A DNA stretch of 18,616 nucleotides from Longicatena sp. (GTDB taxonomy: Bacteria; Bacillota_I; Bacilli_A; Erysipelotrichales; Erysipelotrichaceae), in NCBI GenBank assembly GCA_020025055.1, contig JAHHST010000021.1:1-18616 (forward strand), read 5' to 3'. A program made the position numbers and the translations under genes. Numbering within the stretch: position 1 is the first letter of the stretch; each line of letters opens with the position of its first letter. Positions 14,387 through 18,616 of the stretch are shown in pieces. The notes below the pieces were generated by a model that saw nothing but the letters and a program-made list of their open reading frames with translations, searched no databases and was not told the DNA's origin.

Positions 14387-14764
14387 ATGTTTCGTACAAA
14401 AGTAAAATGTCCTCACTGTGGACATGAATTTACATATCCGATATTTGGATTTAATTCAACAATCACTTGTGATCGATGTAAAAAGAAAATATATATTGAA
14501 ACAAAAACTACAGTCTATATGGCATTATTAGTAGTATTTTTGTTTGGAAGTGAATATATAAATACATTTATAAAAGATATGTTGCCAAATCAAAGTGAAT
14601 TTGTATATATTTTAGCAATGCTTATTCTTGTATTATTTGCGTTATTGATTGTCGTATATTTGCTTGTGAAAATTTTTGGTTTTACAGGGGTTTATCGAAT
14701 AAGAGATGATCAATATTATAAAGATGTAATTGATATAGCAAAGAAAAAGAATAAAAAGAATTAA
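14387..14764 (+). CDS. zinc-ribbon membrane protein, hypothetical
   Basis: This is a 125-residue protein with an N-terminal zinc ribbon and two membrane segments. The ribbon has C8-x-x-C11 in KCPHCGHEF and C28-x-x-C31 in ITCDRCKKKIYIE. Membrane segments follow at about residues 41-58 and 72-97, and the tail is strongly basic (IAKKKNKKN). The architecture is a cytosolic metal-binding head on a two-helix anchor. No family name comes to mind with confidence. ATG 14387 is chosen because AGAAGG (14373-14378) is eight bases upstream; an in-frame GTG at 14378 falls inside that site. It is last in the cyclophilin run and is followed by a terminator. Confidence 0.82.
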   Translation: MFRTKVKCPHCGHEFTYPIFGFNSTITCDRCKKKIYIETKTTVYMALLVVFLFGSEYINTFIKDMLPNQSEFVYILAMLILVLFALLIVVYLLVKIFGFTGVYRIRDDQYYKDVIDIAKKKNKKN

Positions 14765-14775
14765 ATCATCAATTT

Positions 14776-14813
14776 AGACTACGAATATTAGAATGTACGT
14801 AGTCTTTTTATTT
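14776..14813 (+). terminator. terminator of the cyclophilin operon
   Basis: AGACTACG (14776-14783) pairs perfectly with CGTAGTCT (14798-14805), with a 14-base loop, followed by TTTTATTT. Confidence 0.8.
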
Positions 14814-14822
14814 AGATATAAA

Positions 14823-14859
14823 AGAAAAGAGATTTATTTTTTGTATAAATCTCTTTTCT
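14823..14859 (-). terminator. terminator of the SPOUT methyltransferase gene
   Basis: AGAAAAGAGATTTA (14823-14836) pairs over 14 bases with TAAATCTCTTTTCT (14846-14859), with a nine-base loop. On the minus strand the stem is followed by TTTATATC. It lies just after the stop at 14863 and back to back with the plus-strand terminator at 14776-14813. Confidence 0.75.
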
Positions 14860-14862
14860 GTA

Positions 14863-15600
14863 TTATTTATTTGTAGTACTTTTTTGTCTTACAACTTCAA
14901 AAGCAAAGATTGCGGTAGATGCTGCAGCAGTCATTGCATTTTTAAAATCGTTTCGATAAGGTATAAATAAGTTTTGGTTGCTATAGGATATTACCGTTTT
15001 ACTTAATCCACGCATTTCTCCACCAATCGCAATACAAATACGCTCAGGGAATTGATAAGAATAAAGGGATTGTGCATCTTTTCGATGAGCACAGATAAGT
15101 TCAACTTTGTTTTGTTGTAATGTTTGTAAAGTTTCATCTAGATTGTAACTTACACAGATATTAATATATTCACTTGCACCAGCACTTGATTTTGTAACGA
15201 CATCAGCAGCTGTTGTCCAGTTTCTTGGTCCAACAATAACAGCATCACATCCAGCAGCGTAAAGTGTACGCAATACATATCCAAAATTAAAAGGATCTTC
15301 AACACCTTCGATTAATGCTAGAAATATATCTTGTTTTTTAATGATTTTCGATAGATTTTGATATCTTCTTTCCTGGCAGAATGCAATAATTCCACCATGG
15401 GTTTTACCTTGTGCAAGTTCATCAATAGAACTTCTAGATGTATAAATTACAGGTATTTTACGCGCTTTTGCTTGGCGTAAGATATATGCAGTATCTTTAT
15501 CTTTTTTTTCTTGATCGACCATTACTTTTGATACTTTTCTGCGATTTGCTAAAATAACAGCCTTTACACTAATATTTCCTTCTACAATATAGTTTTCCAT
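14863..15600 (-). CDS. SpoU/TrmH-type RNA 2'-O-methyltransferase, RlmB-like
   Basis: This 245-residue protein has a SpoU substrate-binding domain (about 1-75, with VEGNISVKAVI and the typical THGGIIAF end). A SPOUT methyltransferase domain follows (about 90-245). Such enzymes methylate ribose 2'-OH in rRNA or tRNA using S-adenosylmethionine. Motif 1 is VEDPFNFGYVLRTLYAAG, with its Asn and Arg. Motif 2 is CIAIGGEMRGLS. Motif 3 is IPYRNDFKNAMTAAAST, in which the usual Ser-Leu-Asn-Val-Ser core is largely replaced, keeping only Asn. The start is ATG 15600, with GAGG six bases upstream. An in-frame GTG at 15612 is part of that ribosome site. It is divergent from nadE. Target RNA and activity are uncertain because of motif 3. 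Confidence 0.85.
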   Translation of the reverse strand: MENYIVEGNISVKAVILANRRKVSKVMVDQEKKDKDTAYILRQAKARKIPVIYTSRSSIDELAQGKTHGGIIAFCQERRYQNLSKIIKKQDIFLALIEGVEDPFNFGYVLRTLYAAGCDAVIVGPRNWTTAADVVTKSSAGASEYINICVSYNLDETLQTLQQNKVELICAHRKDAQSLYSYQFPERICIAIGGEMRGLSKTVISYSNQNLFIPYRNDFKNAMTAAASTAIFAFEVVRQKSTTNK

Positions 15601-15624
15601 GTTTTTCCTCACTTCTTTTTTTAA

Positions 15625-15652
15625 ATTATAATATAATTTTATGAAAATACAA
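15625..15652 (-). promoter_or_regulatory. promoter for the SPOUT methyltransferase gene
   Basis: On the minus strand TTGTAT (15652-15647) and TATAAT (15630-15625) are separated by 16 bases, 24 bases before the ATG at 15600. The left arm of the inverted repeat at 15637-15672 fills most of its spacer. Confidence 0.6.
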
Positions 15653-15672
15653 GGACTATTCTTTTCATAAAA
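15637..15672. repeat. perfect 11-base inverted repeat between divergent promoters
   Basis: TTTTATGAAAA (15637-15647) and TTTTCATAAAA (15662-15672) are exact reverse complements separated by 14 bases. One arm overlaps the minus-strand promoter and the other contains the -35 of the nadE promoter. It could be an operator for a dimeric regulator acting on both genes. Confidence 0.6.
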
Positions 15673-15690
15673 GATTAAAAATGGTACACT
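15662..15690 (+). promoter_or_regulatory. nadE promoter
   Basis: TTTTCA (15662-15667) and TACACT (15685-15690) are separated by 17 bases, with a TGn extension (15682-15684). The -10 ends 28 bases before the start at 15719. Confidence 0.65.
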
Positions 15691-15718
15691 AATACCAGTT
15701 AGTAATGGAGGATAAAAT

Positions 15719-17374
15719 ATGAAAATTGCTCTAGTAACAATGAATGTAAAAGCAGGACAATGTAAAGAAAACGTTTGTTTTATGAAAGAAAAAATAATGC
15801 AGGCAAGGAAAGACGGGGTAGATTTAATTGTGTTTCCTCAAAATGCAGTTAGTGGATATTTATTAGGTGATACATGGCTAGATGATGATTATTGTCGTTA
15901 TATTGATTCATTTAATGATGAACTTATTGAAGAAAGCAAAGATATTGCGATTGTATGGGGAAATATACGTTATCGAAATTATCGAAGATTTAATGCGGCT
16001 TTTTTTGCGTATCAAGGAAAGACACATATGCGTGTAAAGATGAATGAATCTTTACCATATATGAATGATTATGCATATTTTGAAAATAATCATATAAATA
16101 GTGCTATTGAATATCAGGAAGATATGGTTTTTGCACTAAATTTTGGAAATGAAATTCAATTAGCAGATATGAATATTAATCTAGATGCAAGACCATATGA
16201 TATGGATCATGATTTCAATATTGCAGGAAATGTAATTTATGTAAATGCATGTGGAATGCAAAACAATGACCATAGTATTATGTTGATGGAAGGTGGAAGT
16301 TGCGTATATCGTAATGGAAAGTGTTTGTATCATGCGCCATATTTTAAAGAAGATTATGCAATCATAGATTTAGATAGCGAACAAGAAGATGAAGTGAAAG
16401 AACATTCATTATTGCAAGCATTAACGATGGGTATTCGAGAATTTGATCAACAAGTTCTTGGTGGTAGATTACCGTGGGTTATTGGTATGAGTGGAGGATT
16501 GGACTCTAGCGTGACTGCTGCATTATTTGTATATGCACTTGGCAAAGAAAGAGTACATGGATATAATCTTGCAACTCGTCATAATAGCGAAACAACAAAA
16601 TCGAATGCAAGAAGAGAGGCAGATCGTTTAGGAATTGAATGTCGAGAAGGTACCATTGAAGACTTAGTAACCCAAGCACAAGAAACGCTATTAAAAGAAT
16701 ATCGATATAATGTTGATGAATGCCCAATTTTAGTGAAAGAAAACTTACAAGCAAGAGCAAGAGGATATTTATTGAATAGTTTTGCAGGAGTAGTAGGTGG
16801 AGTTGTCATTAATAATGCAAATAAAGTAGAAGTTTCATTAGGGTATTGTACTTTATATGGTGATAGTATTGGAGCAATGTCTCCAATTGCAGATTTAACG
16901 AAGGTGCAATTATTTGATTTATCTAGAGAATTAAATGAGGCATTTGAAAAAGAAGTTGTTCCTAATGGATTATTACCTGTAGTTCATGGAAATCAGGTAG
17001 ATTGGGAAATGCCGCCAAGTGCAGAATTAAAAGAGAATCAATTTGATCCAATGAAATGGTTCTATCATGATTATTTAGTTGAAAATCTAGGAAGTCGTTT
17101 AAGCGTTTCTAAGTTTATAAAAGCTTATGAAGATGGAACATTAGATGAAAAAATTAAACCATGGATAAAATATTATGGATTAGAAGATCCAAAAACATTT
17201 ATTGAAGATTTACAATGGTTTATGTCTACACAACAAAGAAATAGCTTTAAATGTTTACAATTACCTCCAGCATTATGTGTACATCATAGAACTTATGCAA
17301 GTCGTAATTTAACGCAAATGCGTAAAGATGATTTATACATAGAAAGTTTTAAGAAAAAATACGGATTGCAATAA
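15719..17374 (+). CDS. nadE: NAD synthetase with degenerate glutaminase domain
   Basis: This 551-residue enzyme makes NAD from nicotinic acid adenine dinucleotide, ATP and ammonia, the last step of NAD synthesis. Residues about 1-235 form a nitrilase-type domain that in glutamine-dependent NadE releases ammonia. Residues about 245-551 form the synthetase. The synthetase looks intact: P-loop GMSGGLDSS (256-264), ENLQARARGYLLNSFAG and NNANKVEVSLGYCTLYGD. The nitrilase domain looks dead. The usual catalytic Glu in FPEL is Q41 (VFPQNAVSGY). The segment with the Cys nucleophile (normally I-C-E-D-x-W) is replaced by IQLADMNINLDARPY (146-160). About 30 residues are missing there. A lysine (K107) remains near the third catalytic position. 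GGAGG precedes the ATG. It probably uses free ammonia. Confidence 0.9.
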   Translation: MKIALVTMNVKAGQCKENVCFMKEKIMQARKDGVDLIVFPQNAVSGYLLGDTWLDDDYCRYIDSFNDELIEESKDIAIVWGNIRYRNYRRFNAAFFAYQGKTHMRVKMNESLPYMNDYAYFENNHINSAIEYQEDMVFALNFGNEIQLADMNINLDARPYDMDHDFNIAGNVIYVNACGMQNNDHSIMLMEGGSCVYRNGKCLYHAPYFKEDYAIIDLDSEQEDEVKEHSLLQALTMGIREFDQQVLGGRLPWVIGMSGGLDSSVTAALFVYALGKERVHGYNLATRHNSETTKSNARREADRLGIECREGTIEDLVTQAQETLLKEYRYNVDECPILVKENLQARARGYLLNSFAGVVGGVVINNANKVEVSLGYCTLYGDSIGAMSPIADLTKVQLFDLSRELNEAFEKEVVPNGLLPVVHGNQVDWEMPPSAELKENQFDPMKWFYHDYLVENLGSRLSVSKFIKAYEDGTLDEKIKPWIKYYGLEDPKTFIEDLQWFMSTQQRNSFKCLQLPPALCVHHRTYASRNLTQMRKDDLYIESFKKKYGLQ

Positions 17375-17388
17375 AATTGTAAGAAAAT

Positions 17389-17411
17389 TAGCATATTATA
17401 TATGCTACAAT
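17389..17411 (+). promoter_or_regulatory. palindrome overlapping a -10, upstream of the AI-2E permease
   Basis: TAGCATAT-TAT-ATATGCTA (17389-17407) is a perfect 8-base inverted repeat with a three-base centre. Its right end overlaps a TACAAT -10 (17406-17411). No T-run follows, so an operator is likelier than a terminator for nadE. Confidence 0.5.
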
Positions 17412-17431
17412 AGATTGACAGGAGGAGTCTT

Positions 17432-18592
17432 ATGAAAATTAAAGTAACACAAGAAATGCAGAAAAAAATGTGGATGTCAATTATTGTAGTTGCATCAGGA
17501 ATATTAATTTATTTTATATTCTATAGATTCTCTATAATTTGGGAAGGTATGAAATCTGTTTGCTCTTTATTAACACCATTTATTGTAGGTTTTGCAATTG
17601 CATTTTTATTAAATAAACCAATGATGTTTATTGAAAATAGAGTATTAGATAATATAAAACTGAAGCATAAAACAAAACGTAGTATTTCGGCAATTATAGC
17701 CTTACTATTTGGTATTTTTGTTGTATGCGGATTTGGCGCAATTATTGTTCCACAATTAGTACATAGTGTTTCTACACTTATTTCTAATTTCCCGGGTTAT
17801 ATTACTGATACTCAGCAATTTATCGATGCTTTTATAAAAAGCAATGGATTATTTAAAGATGAAGTAAATGTATTTTTATCTAATGATAAGATGCTAGGTG
17901 AAATATCTAAGTTTGTAACAGATTTTTTACCACAAATGTTGCAATATACATTTCAATTTGGTAGTACATTATTAGATGTTCTTTTAGGAATCATGTCTGC
18001 ATTATATATGTTGCTAGATAAAGAAAGATTACTAGGCTATTGTAAAAAAATTGCTTATGCTATTTTTCCTAATGAAGTAGCAAAATATTTACATCGCATG
18101 TCTTTAAAATCAAGTGGAATTTTTAATGATTTTATCGTTGGAAAAGCAATTGATTCTTTAATCATTGGTATTTTGTGCTATGTTGGATCATTAATCTTTA
18201 ATTTTCCGTATGCATTGTTGTTGTCTGTTTTTGTTGGAGTTACCAATATGATTCCTGTATTTGGACCATTTATTGGGGCAATTCCAGGGGTTGTAATTTT
18301 ATTTATTATTCATCCGATTACAGCACTTTATTTTGCATTGTTTATATTTGCATTACAACAATTTGATGGAAATATTTTAGGACCATTAATTTTAGGTGAT
18401 AAACTAGGGTTACCTAGTATTGGAATTTTATTTTCTGTTTGTGTTGGTGGAGGATTATTTGGTGTTATTGGAATGTTTATAGGTGTTCCTTGCTTTGCTG
18501 TCATTTATACAGCTGTACGTGAATTTGTACATCATCGTTTAAAACAGAAAAATTTAACATGTGATCAGTTAACTTATAAAAGTGAAGAATAA
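17432..18592 (+). CDS. AI-2E family transporter (permease)
   Basis: This is a 386-residue integral membrane protein of the AI-2E exporter-like family, of typical length. Two N-terminal membrane segments (about 14-34 and 44-62, with LTPFIVGFAIAFLLNKP) are followed by a third at about 82-108. A soluble stretch of about 100 residues comes next, and then the C-terminal membrane block. That block has the family's conserved features: FIVGKAIDSLIIGI near residue 230, VTNMIPVFGPFIGAIPGVV near 271 and QFDGNILGPLILGDKLGL near 312. The GGGLFGVIGMFIGVP motif near 340 completes it. Bacterial members are variously linked to autoinducer, sodium/proton or unknown transport, so no substrate is assigned. GGAGGAG precedes the ATG. 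A distant paralogue begins at the other end of the window on the opposite strand. Confidence 0.93.
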   Translation: MKIKVTQEMQKKMWMSIIVVASGILIYFIFYRFSIIWEGMKSVCSLLTPFIVGFAIAFLLNKPMMFIENRVLDNIKLKHKTKRSISAIIALLFGIFVVCGFGAIIVPQLVHSVSTLISNFPGYITDTQQFIDAFIKSNGLFKDEVNVFLSNDKMLGEISKFVTDFLPQMLQYTFQFGSTLLDVLLGIMSALYMLLDKERLLGYCKKIAYAIFPNEVAKYLHRMSLKSSGIFNDFIVGKAIDSLIIGILCYVGSLIFNFPYALLLSVFVGVTNMIPVFGPFIGAIPGVVILFIIHPITALYFALFIFALQQFDGNILGPLILGDKLGLPSIGILFSVCVGGGLFGVIGMFIGVPCFAVIYTAVREFVHHRLKQKNLTCDQLTYKSEE

Positions 18593-18615
18593 AAAAACGG
18601 CAATGCCGTTTTTTA
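18592..18615 (+). terminator. rho-independent terminator after the AI-2E permease
   Basis: AAAAAACGGC pairs with GCCGTTTTTT around a three-base AAT loop, and the stem's own T-run forms the tract. It begins at the stop codon. Confidence 0.9.
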
Positions 18616-18616
18616 T

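Noticed and set aside
15601..15612. GTG start four codons upstream for the SPOUT methyltransferase
   Set aside because: The GTGAGG is the ribosome site for ATG 15600.
1..18616. Mobile element, phage, CRISPR or defence island
   Set aside because: No transposase, integrase, direct-repeat array, tRNA attachment site or compositional shift is visible anywhere in the window.

Overview
This is an AT-rich window (about 30% GC by eye) from a low-GC Gram-positive bacterium. Strong AGGAGG-type ribosome sites, extended -10 promoters, short intergenic gaps with stem-loop/T-tract terminators, and the gene content point to Bacillota. The gene content includes a paired U32 protein set of the YrrN/YrrO type, YitT, a membrane-anchored amidase, DUF188 and two AI-2E-type permeases. 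The flavour is Erysipelotrichia/Coprobacillaceae, but that class assignment is inference. I see no rRNA, tRNA, CRISPR array, insertion sequence, phage gene or compositional break, so it reads as ordinary chromosome. Coding density is high. No gene-free stretch exceeds 300 bases; the longest is 7051-7247.

Layout. 1-282 (-): the first 94 codons of an AI-2E/YtvI-type permease cut by the window edge. 384-1256 (+): a YitT membrane protein. 1325-3458 (+): two U32 proteins matching the TrhP1/TrhP2 pair for tRNA wobble-uridine hydroxylation, followed by proS (3532-5223) with its own promoter and terminator. 5353-7050 (+): a monocistronic 565-residue protein with an HPr-kinase/PEP-carboxykinase-like P-loop and an unrecognised N-terminal half. 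7248-10459 (+): a tight four-gene operon of threonine ammonia-lyase, a DUF188 protein, an unknown helical protein and a membrane-anchored cell-wall amidase, then a Bax-inhibitor-1 family protein (10511-11209). A shared two-way terminator separates this from two minus-strand genes, a mini-rubredoxin (11262-11465) and a DUF4438 protein (11528-12391). 12508-13473 (+): a cytosolic protein with two tandem retropepsin-like lobes. 13577-14764 (+): a cyclophilin and two small membrane proteins, the second with a zinc ribbon. 14863-15600 (-): a SpoU/TrmH-type RNA methyltransferase, divergent from nadE (15719-17374). 17432-18592 (+): a complete AI-2E family permease with its terminator.

Functionally the window is mostly housekeeping: translation (TrhP pair, ProS, SPOUT methyltransferase), cofactor and amino-acid metabolism (NadE, IlvA), envelope (amidase, BI-1, permeases) and protein folding or turnover (cyclophilin, aspartyl protease). 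The items most worth a second look are the two-lobed aspartyl protease-like protein, the NAD synthetase whose glutaminase domain has lost catalytic residues, and the HprK/PEPCK-like protein. No multi-gene novel system such as a defence island, biosynthetic cluster or mobile element is evident.
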